NCBI GenBank assembly: GCA_036008175.1
Contig: DASYOB010000139.1
Location: 23,877-87,876, forward strand
DNA from: DATARH01 sp036008175
GTDB lineage: Bacteria > Pseudomonadota > Alphaproteobacteria > ATCC43930 > CGMCC-115725
Reading direction: 5' to 3'
Length of the DNA stretch: 64,000 nt
The notes under the pieces are model-generated. The model did not search any database. It was not told the origin of the DNA and saw only the letters and a program-made list of their open reading frames with translations. Both the position numbers and the translations under genes were made by a program. Of this stretch, positions 25,609-34,820 are shown piece after piece; position 1 is the stretch's first letter; each line of letters opens with the position of its first letter.

Positions 25609-27171
25609 ATGGGCTGGGAGCCGGAGCTGGAGGAGCTGCGCGAGCGCGAGCGGCATGCCCGCGCGCTCGGCGGCGCCGACAAGGTCGAGCGCCAGCACCA
25701 GGGCGGCCGGCTCACCGTGCGCGAGCGCATCGACGGACTCGTCGATACCGGCAGCTTTCACGAGGTCGGCGCGATCGCCGGCCGCGCCCAGTACGACGCC
25801 GAGGGCCGCCTCGTCGAATTGGTGCCGTCGAATTGCGTGATGGGCCGCGCCGCGATCGACGGCCGCCCTGTCGTGGTGGTCGGCGATGATTTCACCGTGC
25901 GCGGCGGCTCGGCGGACGCGACGATCCGCGAAAAGCCGCTGATGGCGGAGCAGATGGCGCACGATCTGCGCCTGCCGATCATCCGCATCATCGAGGGCTC
26001 GGGCGGCGGCGGCTCGGTCAAGACGATCGAGACCACGGGGCGCGCCAACCTGCCGGGCCGGGTCGGCTCGAACCTGCCCTATTACTATACGACGACCAAT
26101 CTCGGCCTGGTGCCGGTCGTGGCGCTCGGGCTCGGTTCGGTCGCCGGCCTCGGCGCCGCACGAATGGCGGCGAGCCATTATTCGGTCATGACCAAGGAGA
26201 CCTCGGCACTGTTCGTCGCCGGCCCGCCGGTGGTCAACGCGCTCGGGCAGCAAAAGCTCGACAGATTCGAGCTCGGCGGCTGGGAGATCCAGACCCGCTG
26301 CGGTGCGGTCGACCATGCGGTCGACAGCGAGGAGGAGGCGTTCGCGGCAACGCGCCGTTTCCTCTCCTACCTGCCCTCCTCGGTCTATGAGGTGGCCCCG
26401 CGCGACCCGCGCACCGACGATCCCCTGCGGCGCGAGGAGTTCCTGTTCGAGGCGATCCCGCGCGACCGCCGCAAGGTCTACAAGATGCGCCCGATCGTCG
26501 AGGCGGTGGTCGACAAGGGCTCGTTCTTCGAGATGGGCCGCATGTTCGGCCGACCGATCATCACCGGGCTCGCCCGCATCGACGGGCTGCCGGCCGCGGT
26601 GATGGCCAGCGACCCGTTCTTCTACGGCGGCTGCTGGACGGCCGACGCCTGCGACAAGATCATCCGCTTTGTCGACCTCGCCGAGACCTTCCACCTGCCG
26701 ATTGTCTATCTCTGCGACTGCCCCGGCTTTCATATCGGGCTGGAGGCGGAGAAGGCGGCGACGATCCGGAAGGGCGTGCGGGCGATGGCGGCGGTCAACC
26801 AATCGACCGTTCCGTGGTGCACGTTTCTGGTGCGCAACGTGTTCGGCGTCGCCGGCGCCGTGAACCAGCCCTCCGGCCGGTTCTCGATCCGCTATGCCTG
26901 GCTGTCGGCACGCTGGGGCTCGCTGCCTTTGGAGGGCGGGATCGAGGCGGCCTATCGCGCCGAGATCGACGCCGCCCCCGACCCTGCCATCAAGATCGCC
27001 GAAATCGATGAGCGGCTCAATCGGCTGCGCTCCCCGTTCCGCACCGCCGAGCCGTTCTGGATCGAGGAGATCATCGACCCGCGCGACACCCGCAAACTGC
27101 TCGTTGAATTCGCCGGCTATGCTGAAAAATTGCGCACTCCGGGGCCGAGCGGCTTCATGATGCGCCCCTGA
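25609..27171 (+). CDS. Acyl-CoA carboxylase carboxyltransferase (beta) subunit
   Basis: A 520-residue biotin-dependent carboxyltransferase of the PccB/AccD type. It shows RERIDGLVDTGSFHEVG, IIEGSGGGGSVKT, the oxyanion-type Gly motifs, FSIRYAWLSARWGSLPLEGG and a C-terminal LVEFAGYAEKL. It moves carboxylate from biotin to an acyl-CoA. The biotin carboxylase/carrier subunit is not present in this window. The MaoC hydratase gene follows after 26 nt. The exact acyl-CoA is unknown; propionyl-, methylcrotonyl- or geranyl-CoA types are all possible. Confidence 0.88.
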   Translation: MGWEPELEELRERERHARALGGADKVERQHQGGRLTVRERIDGLVDTGSFHEVGAIAGRAQYDAEGRLVELVPSNCVMGRAAIDGRPVVVVGDDFTVRGGSADATIREKPLMAEQMAHDLRLPIIRIIEGSGGGGSVKTIETTGRANLPGRVGSNLPYYYTTTNLGLVPVVALGLGSVAGLGAARMAASHYSVMTKETSALFVAGPPVVNALGQQKLDRFELGGWEIQTRCGAVDHAVDSEEEAFAATRRFLSYLPSSVYEVAPRDPRTDDPLRREEFLFEAIPRDRRKVYKMRPIVEAVVDKGSFFEMGRMFGRPIITGLARIDGLPAAVMASDPFFYGGCWTADACDKIIRFVDLAETFHLPIVYLCDCPGFHIGLEAEKAATIRKGVRAMAAVNQSTVPWCTFLVRNVFGVAGAVNQPSGRFSIRYAWLSARWGSLPLEGGIEAAYRAEIDAAPDPAIKIAEIDERLNRLRSPFRTAEPFWIEEIIDPRDTRKLLVEFAGYAEKLRTPGPSGFMMRP

Positions 27172-27197
27172 TCCGATCACTGAACGAGGAGCACAGG

Positions 27198-27653
27198 ATG
27201 CTGGAAGTCGAACGCCCAGCCGATCTACTGGCCTATGAAGGCAAGGAGATCGGCGTCAGCGACTGGTACACGGTGACCCAGGAGCAGATCAACAAATTCG
27301 CCGACGCGACCGGCGACCATCAATGGATCCATGTCGATGTCGAGCGCGCCAAGCGCGAGATGCCCGGCGGCAAGACCATCGCGCATGGCTGGCTGACCCT
27401 GTCCTTGGTGCCGCGCCTGGCCGCGACCCTCTACCGGGTCAAGAACCGCTCGCGCGGCATCAATTACGGGGCCAACCGGGTGCGTTTCACCGGGCCGGTG
27501 CCGGCCGGGTCGCGGGTCCGCCTGCGTCTCAAGCTCAAATCGGTCGAGAAGATCGAGGGCGGCGTCCGGACCACCTCGGAGAGCACGATGGAGGTCGAGG
27601 GCAACGACCGGCCGGTGCTGGTCGCCGAGACGATCGGCCTGACCTACGACTGA
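27198..27653 (+). CDS. MaoC-like acyl-CoA hydratase
   Basis: A 151-residue hotdog-fold hydratase with the (R)-hydratase motif FADATGDHQWIHVD followed by GGKTIAHGWLTLSL. The Asp and His of this motif are the expected catalytic pair. A good ribosome site (ACGAGGAGCACAGG) precedes the ATG. It follows the carboxyltransferase gene on the same strand. With the CaiB transferase and CitE-like lyase nearby it could hydrate an enoyl-CoA before cleavage. It converges on the cupin gene. Confidence 0.88.
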   Translation: MLEVERPADLLAYEGKEIGVSDWYTVTQEQINKFADATGDHQWIHVDVERAKREMPGGKTIAHGWLTLSLVPRLAATLYRVKNRSRGINYGANRVRFTGPVPAGSRVRLRLKLKSVEKIEGGVRTTSESTMEVEGNDRPVLVAETIGLTYD

Positions 27654-27663
27654 CCAGCCAAGC

Positions 27664-28413
27664 CTACTTTCCCGCGCTCTCCATGACGACCGCGGGCATT
27701 CCTTCCGGATTGATGTTGAAGGCTAGAAAGGTAAACGGCTCGCCGCCGGGGTTGCCCCATTGGTGCACGAGGCTCGACGGTTCGTAGATCGTCGACCCCG
27801 GACCCTTTTCGGTGGTACTGCCGTCTATCGTGGTAGCCCCGGCTCCGGTCAGGATATAATAGAGCGCCGCCCCGGAGCGGTGATGCGGCGGGTTCGCCGC
27901 CATCTTCGGCGGAAAGGTTACCCGGGTCAGATTTACCTCGTAAGTGCCCGGCTTGAGGTCCGGGATCGGCGCCGGCGAGCGGAACAGCTCGGTGACGGCG
28001 GCCGGCTCGGTAGCGGTCGGAGATGCCGAGGTTGTGGCCGGGACCAGCACGAAGTGCAGGCCGCGCGAAGGTTCGTCGCCGACCGCCTTCAGGAAGATCT
28101 CATGTCCGCCCGCGATAAACATCGCCTCGCCGGAAGCGAGGGTTTTGGTCGCTCCCCCCGTCGTGATCTCGGTCGAGCCGGCGAGTTGATAGAAGATGGC
28201 GTTGGATCCCGCCGCGACGTGGCTCGCCGCGTTGGCTGGTATCGTTACCGATAGCGCACAGAAATAGACCGGCGCGGCGGCAAGATCCGGCAACTTGCTG
28301 CCCGCCAGAACGGTTCGCTGGACGGCCGGTGCGGCGGGCGGGTTTTGCGCCATTGCTGGGACAGCCACAATGACCGGCAACAGCAGCGCAGCTCTTATGA
28401 TCGCTAGGCGCAT
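27664..28413 (-). CDS. Secreted two-domain cupin protein
   Basis: A 249-residue protein with a signal peptide (MRLAIIRAALLLPVIVAVPAMA) and two cupin-like domains. The second has PHHRSGAALYYILTGAG and SSLVHQWGNPGGEPFTFLAF; the paired His residues are expected to bind a metal. Function unknown; the usual guess is a metal-dependent sugar or small-acid enzyme, or a binding protein. The ATG at 28413 is preferred over GTG at 28419 because AGGGG lies 5 nt before it. Confidence 0.75.
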   Translation of the reverse strand: MRLAIIRAALLLPVIVAVPAMAQNPPAAPAVQRTVLAGSKLPDLAAAPVYFCALSVTIPANAASHVAAGSNAIFYQLAGSTEITTGGATKTLASGEAMFIAGGHEIFLKAVGDEPSRGLHFVLVPATTSASPTATEPAAVTELFRSPAPIPDLKPGTYEVNLTRVTFPPKMAANPPHHRSGAALYYILTGAGATTIDGSTTEKGPGSTIYEPSSLVHQWGNPGGEPFTFLAFNINPEGMPAVVMESAGK

Positions 28414-28430
28414 TTCCACCCCTTTTTTGG

Positions 28431-29405
28431 TCAGCCGACCAGCACGGCCTTGCCTATCACGTTGCGGTCGATGACCGCCTGAATTGCATCCGCCGCCTGC
28501 TCCAGCGGAAAGCTATACGAGATGCGCGGCCGTAGCTTCCCCTGTCCGGCGAGCTCGACCAGCAATTTCATGTTGGCGCGGCCGATCTCGGGCTTATGTT
28601 CGGTGACCCCGCCGAGCCGCACCCCGATCACTTCCAGCCCCTTGATCAGCAGATAATTGGTCCGCGGCTGCGACGGACCGCCACCGAGAAAGCCGAGCAC
28701 CAGGATACGCCCGCCCCAGGCGAGGCAGCGCAGCGACTCGTCGAATACCGTGGAGCCGATCGGGTCATAGACGATGTCGACGCCGCGATCGCCGGTGATT
28801 TCCTTAACCCGGTCGCGCAGACCCTCGCGGTAGTCGATCGCGAAATCGGCGCCTTCCGCGCAACAGGCGGCGCGTTTTTCCTCGGTACTGGCCGTGGCGA
28901 TGACGGTGGCGCCGAACAGCTTCGCAACCTGGATCGCGGCGATGCCGATGCCGCCGGCGGCGCCGTTGACCAGCACCCAATCGCCCTCCTTCATGCGGCC
29001 GCGCTGAACAAGCGCGTGATAGGCCGTGTGATAGGCGCCGCGGAACACCGCTGCCGCCTCGATGCTCATGCCGTCGGGAACCGGGTCGCAATCCTCGGCT
29101 CTGGAGTTGCCGAGCTGCGCAAAAGCGCCGAGCCGGTGCCGGCTCATAATGCGGTCGCCAAGTTTGAAGCGGGTGACCGCGTCGCCGACGGCGACGACCT
29201 CGCCGGCGCCCTCGTTCCCCGGCACGAAGGGCGGCTCCGGCCGGAACTGGTACTTGCCGGCGAGCATCAGAACGTCGACATATTGCACCCCGCGCGCGGC
29301 GATCCGGACCTGCACCTCGCCGGGGCCGGGCGGCGGCGGATCCGGCACCTCGCGCAGCACCAGGACCTCGGGTCCGCCGAACGCCTCACAGACGACCGCC
29401 TTCAT
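28431..29405 (-). CDS. Zinc-independent quinone oxidoreductase (MDR family)
   Basis: A 324-residue medium-chain reductase with the NADPH motif NGAAGGIGIAAIQVAKLFGA. The sequence opens MKAVVCEAFGGPEVLVLREVP and has VPGNEGAGEVVAVGDAV. The catalytic-zinc ligands of alcohol dehydrogenases are not apparent, which fits the quinone oxidoreductase or enoyl reductase subgroup. It reduces quinones or enones with NADPH. The start at 29405 follows the GNAT stop by 10 nt, so the two are likely co-transcribed. Confidence 0.87.
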   Translation of the reverse strand: MKAVVCEAFGGPEVLVLREVPDPPPPGPGEVQVRIAARGVQYVDVLMLAGKYQFRPEPPFVPGNEGAGEVVAVGDAVTRFKLGDRIMSRHRLGAFAQLGNSRAEDCDPVPDGMSIEAAAVFRGAYHTAYHALVQRGRMKEGDWVLVNGAAGGIGIAAIQVAKLFGATVIATASTEEKRAACCAEGADFAIDYREGLRDRVKEITGDRGVDIVYDPIGSTVFDESLRCLAWGGRILVLGFLGGGPSQPRTNYLLIKGLEVIGVRLGGVTEHKPEIGRANMKLLVELAGQGKLRPRISYSFPLEQAADAIQAVIDRNVIGKAVLVG

Positions 29406-29415
29406 CGCCTTATCC

Positions 29416-30357
29416 TCAGCGCCAATCGTCGAGAACGTAGAGGCCGGGTCGGCTGTAGCCGGGCTCATTCGGCCGATGCATCGCCACGCCCTGGATCCGG
29501 GTACGAAACCCGCGAGCCAGCATATGCCGGTACGCCTCCTCGCGCGCCAGATTGACCCCCGCCAGCACGTCCTGCATGCCGATCGTCTGCGCGAGAGCGG
29601 CGCAACCGTCGAGCAGCGCCGCGAAACGCTTCTCGCCGCCCGGGCCCGGCCGTACCGCACCGAACTTGACAAGGCAGCAACCCTCGCCGGCCTCGCTTGC
29701 CGGCCCCCAATGGCAGATCGCGAAGCCGGCGAGGCGGCTGTCGCCCTCCCATAGCAATAACGTGTCGCCGAGATTGCCCGCCGTCACGGTCCGGATCTCG
29801 CCGCGGAGATCGAGTCCGTCATAGAGCTGCTCGGTCAGCGCGCGCGCTGCGGTTTCGACATCGCGGCGATCGGCGTCGGACAAGGGAGAATAGCGCGACC
29901 ATCGCAGCGCTGGCTCCGCAGTGCTGGCGGGAGCCGCCATGATTGCGGTCAAGAAGCGCGGGTGAAATCCAAACTTGCCGTAGAGCCCGACATGCTTCGC
30001 GCTCTCGGCAAAGGTAAAGAGACCGGCATGGCGGACACCCCAACTGTCGAACTGCGCGCTGACCGCCGCGACGAGCCGTTGGCCGATGCCGCTGTCCCAC
30101 AACTCCGGGCGGATCGTCAGCGGCCCGAAAAAGCCGACGCTGCCCCAGCGCGTCGCGAAATTGGAGCCGACCAGCTCACCGTCCTTTTCGGCGGCAAAGG
30201 CGGCGACGTGCTCCGCCCCGAAGCGGCCATAGACATAGTCGCGATCGGTCCAGAAATTCTCCGGGTCGGGAGCGCCGAGAAAGGTGCCGAATGCGAGCCG
30301 CACGATGCGCCGCGCCTCCGGCAGGTCGGGCTCGGTCAGCGGGCGAATCGCCACCAT
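29416..30357 (-). CDS. GNAT family N-acetyltransferase, two-domain
   Basis: A 313-residue acetyltransferase. The N-terminal GNAT domain opens MVAIRPLTEPDLPEARRIVRLAFG and has the acetyl-CoA region FGPLTIRPELWDSGIGQRLV. The C-terminal half (WGPASEAGEGCCLVKFGAVRPG...YRHMLARGF) looks like a second, shorter GNAT unit. The substrate is unknown. The ATG at 30357 has GGAGC upstream. It is first in a minus-strand pair with the quinone reductase and divergent from the hypothetical gene at 30509. Confidence 0.82.
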   Translation of the reverse strand: MVAIRPLTEPDLPEARRIVRLAFGTFLGAPDPENFWTDRDYVYGRFGAEHVAAFAAEKDGELVGSNFATRWGSVGFFGPLTIRPELWDSGIGQRLVAAVSAQFDSWGVRHAGLFTFAESAKHVGLYGKFGFHPRFLTAIMAAPASTAEPALRWSRYSPLSDADRRDVETAARALTEQLYDGLDLRGEIRTVTAGNLGDTLLLWEGDSRLAGFAICHWGPASEAGEGCCLVKFGAVRPGPGGEKRFAALLDGCAALAQTIGMQDVLAGVNLAREEAYRHMLARGFRTRIQGVAMHRPNEPGYSRPGLYVLDDWR

Positions 30358-30508
30358 CAGAAAAGCTCCGGGCGCGGGTCTGCGCGGCCGGATGCTATCC
30401 CGCAACCCGTGAGCCGGCAATGTACGGCCAGAGTACTCATGCGGATCGGTTGAAATCCGGCATGCGTTTTGCTCAGGTACCTGTGGGTTGTATATACCAG
30501 GTGAGGTG

Positions 30509-31105
30509 ATGGGCCAGGTCGTTCCGTTTCCGTTGCAGCGCCGCGCGGCCGAGATCCGGCGGCAGCGTCCGCCCGACACGGTGTTCGAGGCGGGCGGGTG
30601 GCGCATTCTGGAGGTTCCCACCGTCGGTCAATTCCTGGCCCTTTCCGGCTATTGCCGTCGCGGCGTGGAGGTCGGCCGCTTCGACCCGGAAGCCGACAGC
30701 GACGACCATCACCACGGCACCGAAGTGGCGATCCTGACGCGCTGCGGCGCGGACGAGCGGCTGTCGCGCTGTGCCATCGGCTGGCTCAACGCCGACGGAC
30801 CGCCGACCGCGATCCTTGGTGCGTTCGTCGTTACATTCGGCGGGCGGCATCATTTCTGGCGCGATGCGATCATCGAGATCGCCGTGATCGGCTCTCTGCG
30901 CCTGGTTCGGCTGCTCGACGGCAGCATCGCCATAGCAGGCGAGCCCGAGCCCTTGCCGCTGCTCGACCCGTTCGCGCCGCTGCCGGAGCAGCGAAGACGG
31001 GGTGCTTTCGAGCGTCTGCCGGGCGAGGTGAAGGCTGCGGTGCTGCGCTGGGCCGACCCGCGCGATCAGTTTGGCGAGCTGCTGACGCCGGCGGCGCCCA
31101 ATTGA
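30509..31105 (+). CDS. Hypothetical protein, 198 aa
   Basis: The protein opens MGQVVPFPLQRRAAEIRRQR and has beta-rich sections (GWRILEVPTVGQFLAL, TAILGAFVVTFGGRHHFWRD) and a Pro/Glu-rich C-terminal part. I do not recognise a domain. The ATG at 30509 is chosen because AGGTGAGG is 4 nt upstream; a TTG at 30488 would add 7 residues but has no ribosome site. No signal or membrane segment is visible. It is followed by the J-domain gene at 31221 on the same strand. Confidence 0.55.
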   Translation: MGQVVPFPLQRRAAEIRRQRPPDTVFEAGGWRILEVPTVGQFLALSGYCRRGVEVGRFDPEADSDDHHHGTEVAILTRCGADERLSRCAIGWLNADGPPTAILGAFVVTFGGRHHFWRDAIIEIAVIGSLRLVRLLDGSIAIAGEPEPLPLLDPFAPLPEQRRRGAFERLPGEVKAAVLRWADPRDQFGELLTPAAPN

Positions 31106-31220
31106 CCCGGCCGGGGACGGGGCTGCGCCGCCGACGCAACCCTGGTCTGCGTCGGCATCCGGGGCCGGGTGAGGGTGCCGCGAATCCTTGTCACGCGCCG
31201 GCCGGCCTCCCATACTGAGC

Positions 31221-31829
31221 ATGATGCGGCGCCAACCAATCGATCCCATTTTCGTGACCGAGGCCCACCCGCCGGCGCGTTTCTGCGACCACCCCGGCTG
31301 CAGTGCGGGCGGCGACTTCCGTGCACCCAAATCGCGGATCGAGCTCAACAGTTACCGCTGGTTTTGTCTCGAACACGTCCGCGCCTATAACAGCGCCTGG
31401 AATTACTACGCCGGCATGAGCGAGCCCGAGATCGAGGCCGAGATCCGCCGCGCGACAGTATGGGACCGGCCGAGCTGGCGCCTCGGCCAGCTTCACGCGC
31501 CGGCCCATGGCGCGCACGTGCGCGACCCGTTCGGGTTTTACAGCGGCGCCGACAATCGCAAGGACCACAACGGCGCCCACCGCACCAATGGGCACGGGAC
31601 CAGCGGGCGCCATTCCGGCTCGGCGGCGCGCGCCGCTTCCGCGCGCGAGCAGGCACTCGCGGTATTCGATCTCGACCCGCCCTTCACCGAGGTGCGCCTT
31701 AAAGCGCGCTATAAGGTGCTGGTCAAGCAGCACCACCCCGACGCCCATGGCGGCGACAAGGTCTTCGAGGAGAAGCTCAAGATTATCAACCAGGCCTACG
31801 CGACCTTGAAAGCCAGCTACTTCAGCTGA
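31221..31829 (+). CDS. J-domain (DnaJ-like) protein upstream of cobS
   Basis: A 202-residue protein. The N-terminal region has a zinc-like Cys/His cluster (ARFCDHPGCSAGGDFRAP and YRWFCLEHVRAYN). A His/Gly-rich linker follows, then a C-terminal J domain (ALAVFDLDPPFTEVRLKARYKVLVKQHHPDAHGG) with the HPD tripeptide that stimulates Hsp70. In alphaproteobacteria this gene is regularly placed just ahead of cobS and cobT, which suggests a chaperone role for cobaltochelatase assembly. The ATGATG pair at 31221/31224 gives two possible starts. Confidence 0.85.
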   Translation: MMRRQPIDPIFVTEAHPPARFCDHPGCSAGGDFRAPKSRIELNSYRWFCLEHVRAYNSAWNYYAGMSEPEIEAEIRRATVWDRPSWRLGQLHAPAHGAHVRDPFGFYSGADNRKDHNGAHRTNGHGTSGRHSGSAARAASAREQALAVFDLDPPFTEVRLKARYKVLVKQHHPDAHGGDKVFEEKLKIINQAYATLKASYFS

Positions 31830-31885
31830 CCCATTGCGCGTTCACGGCCTTCAACATTCCCCCAAGACAAGGAACGACACAGGAA

Positions 31886-32887
31886 ATGCCCACCGTTCAG
31901 CCCGCGGCACCGACCGCGACTCCCACCGGGGAGCCAGACATCAAAATCTCGGTTCGCCAGACCTTCGGGATCGACAGCGACCTCGAAGTGCCGGCGTTCA
32001 GCCAGCCCAGCGAGCACGTTCCCGATCTCGACGAGGCTTATCGGTTCGACCACGATACGACCCTCGCCATCCTCGCCGGTTTTGCCTTCAACCGGCGGGT
32101 GATGATCTGCGGCTATCACGGCACCGGCAAATCGACCCATGTCGAGCAGGTCGCCTGTCGGCTCAACTGGCCGTGCATCCGCGTCAACCTCGACAGCCAT
32201 ATCAGCCGCATCGATCTCGTCGGCAAGGACGCGATCGTGCTGCGCGACAACAAGCAGGTCACCGAGTTCCGTGAGGGGATCCTGCCCTGGGCGCTGCAAC
32301 ATCCGGTGGCGCTGTGCTTCGACGAATACGACGCCGGCCGGCCGGACGTCATGTTCGTGATCCAGCGGGTGCTCGAGGTCGAAGGCAAGCTGACCCTGCT
32401 CGACCAGAACCGGGTCATCCGCCCGCACTCGGCGTTCCGCCTGTTCTCGACCGCGAACACGGTCGGTCTCGGCGACACGACTGGGCTCTATCATGGCACC
32501 CAGCAGATCAACCAGGGCCAGATGGACCGCTGGAACATCGTCGCCACGCTCAACTACCTGCCGCACGACGCCGAATGCGAGATCATTCTGGCCAAGGTGC
32601 CGAGCTACAATGACGACGACGGCCGGCGCCGCGTCAGCGCGATGGTCGCGCTCGCCGACCTCACCCGGAACGGGTTCATCAACGGCGACATCTCGACCGT
32701 GATGTCGCCGCGCACGGTGATGACCTGGGCGGAGAACGCCCGCATCTTCGGCGATCTCGCCTTTGCCTTCCGGCTGACCTTCCTCAACAAATGCGACGAG
32801 ACCGAGCGGCCGACCGTGGCGGAATACTACCAGCGCTGCTTTGGCACTGAACTGCCCGAGACCGGCGTTAACGCCACGTTGATGTAG
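31886..32887 (+). CDS. cobS: Aerobic cobaltochelatase AAA+ subunit CobS
   Basis: A 333-residue AAA+ ATPase, the CobS family length. Walker A is GYHGTGKS (76-83), Walker B lies in VALCFDEYDAGRPD, and a sensor Asn is in FSTANTVGLGDTTGLYHGTQ. With CobT it forms the ATPase complex that powers CobN to insert Co2+ into hydrogenobyrinic acid a,c-diamide in aerobic cobalamin synthesis. The stop overlaps the cobT GTG start by one base. CobN is not in the window. Confidence 0.96.
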   Translation: MPTVQPAAPTATPTGEPDIKISVRQTFGIDSDLEVPAFSQPSEHVPDLDEAYRFDHDTTLAILAGFAFNRRVMICGYHGTGKSTHVEQVACRLNWPCIRVNLDSHISRIDLVGKDAIVLRDNKQVTEFREGILPWALQHPVALCFDEYDAGRPDVMFVIQRVLEVEGKLTLLDQNRVIRPHSAFRLFSTANTVGLGDTTGLYHGTQQINQGQMDRWNIVATLNYLPHDAECEIILAKVPSYNDDDGRRRVSAMVALADLTRNGFINGDISTVMSPRTVMTWAENARIFGDLAFAFRLTFLNKCDETERPTVAEYYQRCFGTELPETGVNATLM

Positions 32888-34761
32888 TGGCAGACGAGCC
32901 CGTGTCGCAGGCGTTTTCTCCGACCGAGATCTTCAAGCGGGCGACCGCCTCGACGCTCCGGGCGATCGCGGAGCGCGACGATCTGAACGTCGGCTTTGGC
33001 CCGGAGCCGCCCGGGTTATCCGGCAATCGCGTCAAATTGCCGAACCCGGCGCGCGACCTGCCGGCCGAGGAAGCCGCGCAATTGCGCGGCGCCGCCGACA
33101 GCCTGGCCCTGCGGCTGCGCTACCACGACGATGCTGTGCACTCGAAACGCGCGCCTGGCGGGCCGCTCGCGCGCTCGGTCTTTGAGGCACTCGAACAGGC
33201 TCGGGTCGAGGCGCTCGGCGCGCGGCGCATGGTCGGGGTTGCCGCCAATCTGGGCGCGATGCTCGACGAGCAGTACCGCCGCCAAGGCTTTGAGCGGGTC
33301 ACCGAGCGCACCGAGAGCACGATGGCGGAGGCGGTCCGCCTGTTGACCCGCGAAGCCTTGACCCGGGAGCCGCCACCGCCTTCGGCGCGCCGGGTGGTGG
33401 ATCTCTGGCGTCCGTGGCTCGAGGGCAAGATCGGCAAGGATATCGCCGAGCTCGAACGCAACATCGTCGACCAGGACACCTACGCCCGGGTGACGCGCCG
33501 GCTGATCCAGGATCTCGACATCGATCTCGGCGAGATCGACGATTCCTCGTCCGACGACAACCAGGGCCAGGGCGAGGAGCAGGACAGCGAGAATCAGGCC
33601 GATAGCGGCGAGAGCGCCTCTGCCGGGGCGCAGCCCTCGATGGAAGGCTCGCCCGCCGACAGCGCCGATGCCGATGCCGAGGAAGACGGCGCCGCCGACG
33701 CCGACGGCGAGATGATGCCGGGCGCCAGCGACGACGATCCGGGCCGGCCCGGCCGCCCCGGGACCCAGCCGCGCGGCCAGCCCGACGAGAACGCCGTCTA
33801 CCGCGCCTTCAGCACGGTTGCGGACGAGGTCATCGAAGCCGATCAGCTCTGCGACGCCGACGAATTGGGACGCCTGCGGCATTTGCTGGACCAGCAACTG
33901 CAGCATCTGCAGAGCGTCGTCGCCCGGCTCGCCAACCGGCTGCAGCGGCGGTTGCTCGCGAAGCAGACCCGCGCCTGGGAATTCGACCTTGAGGAAGGCA
34001 TCCTCGACGCCGCGCGGCTCGCCCGCGTCGTCGCCAACCCGGTCCTGCCCCTCGCCTACAAACGCGAGCGCGAGACCGACTTCCGCGACACCGTCGTCAG
34101 CCTGCTGATCGACAATTCCGGATCCATGCGCGGCCGGCCGATTACCGTCGCCGCGATGAGCGCCGACATCCTCGCCCGCACCTTGGAGCGCTGCGGCGTC
34201 AAGGTCGAGATTCTCGGCTTCACGACGCGGGCATGGAAGGGCGGCCAGGCGCGCGAGCGTTGGATCGCCGCCGGCAAGCCGCCCAATCCGGGCCGCCTCA
34301 ACGATCTGCGCCACATCGTCTACAAGCCGGCCGATGCGCCGTGGCGGCGTGCCCGGCGTAATCTCGGGCTGATGCTGCGCGAGGGCATCCTCAAGGAGAA
34401 TATCGACGGCGAGGCGCTGATGTGGGCGCACAATAGGCTGTTGGGCCGGCCCGAGGAGCGCCGCATCCTGATGGTGATCTCGGACGGCGCGCCGGTCGAT
34501 GATTCGACGCTGTCGGTCAACCCCGGCAACTACCTCGAAAAGCACCTGCGCGATGTGATCCGCGAGGTCGAGCGGATCGGCCAGGTCGAGCTGACCGCGA
34601 TCGGCATCGGCCACGACGTGACCCGCTATTACCGGCGCGCGGTGACGATCGTCGACGCCGAGCAGCTGGGCGGGGTCATGCTCGAACGGCTGGCCGAGCT
34701 GTTCGACGAAGAGCGCAGCGGCAACACGCGTGTCAAGAGCCGCCACCGCCGCGCCGCCTAA
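32887..34761 (+). CDS. cobT: Aerobic cobaltochelatase subunit CobT
   Basis: A 624-residue CobT. The C-terminal VWA domain has the metal-ion-dependent adhesion motif DNSGS (409-413) and is expected to contact CobN. A long, very acidic low-complexity linker (about 215-300, rich in Asp, Glu, Ser, Gly) separates it from the N-terminal domain; this is usual in the family. The start is GTG, sharing its G with the TAG of cobS. It completes the J-domain-cobS-cobT unit. Confidence 0.95.
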   Translation: MADEPVSQAFSPTEIFKRATASTLRAIAERDDLNVGFGPEPPGLSGNRVKLPNPARDLPAEEAAQLRGAADSLALRLRYHDDAVHSKRAPGGPLARSVFEALEQARVEALGARRMVGVAANLGAMLDEQYRRQGFERVTERTESTMAEAVRLLTREALTREPPPPSARRVVDLWRPWLEGKIGKDIAELERNIVDQDTYARVTRRLIQDLDIDLGEIDDSSSDDNQGQGEEQDSENQADSGESASAGAQPSMEGSPADSADADAEEDGAADADGEMMPGASDDDPGRPGRPGTQPRGQPDENAVYRAFSTVADEVIEADQLCDADELGRLRHLLDQQLQHLQSVVARLANRLQRRLLAKQTRAWEFDLEEGILDAARLARVVANPVLPLAYKRERETDFRDTVVSLLIDNSGSMRGRPITVAAMSADILARTLERCGVKVEILGFTTRAWKGGQARERWIAAGKPPNPGRLNDLRHIVYKPADAPWRRARRNLGLMLREGILKENIDGEALMWAHNRLLGRPEERRILMVISDGAPVDDSTLSVNPGNYLEKHLRDVIREVERIGQVELTAIGIGHDVTRYYRRAVTIVDAEQLGGVMLERLAELFDEERSGNTRVKSRHRRAA

Positions 34762-34820
34762 GATCCCGGCTCCGGCTGCGGCCGCATTTCGCCCTCGATG
34801 ATCTGCGCGGGGGCGGCAGG

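Noticed and set aside
30474..30483. Palindrome CAGGTACCTG before the hypothetical gene at 30509
   Set aside because: A 10-bp palindrome occurs by chance in GC-rich DNA; no second copy or promoter context supports an operator.
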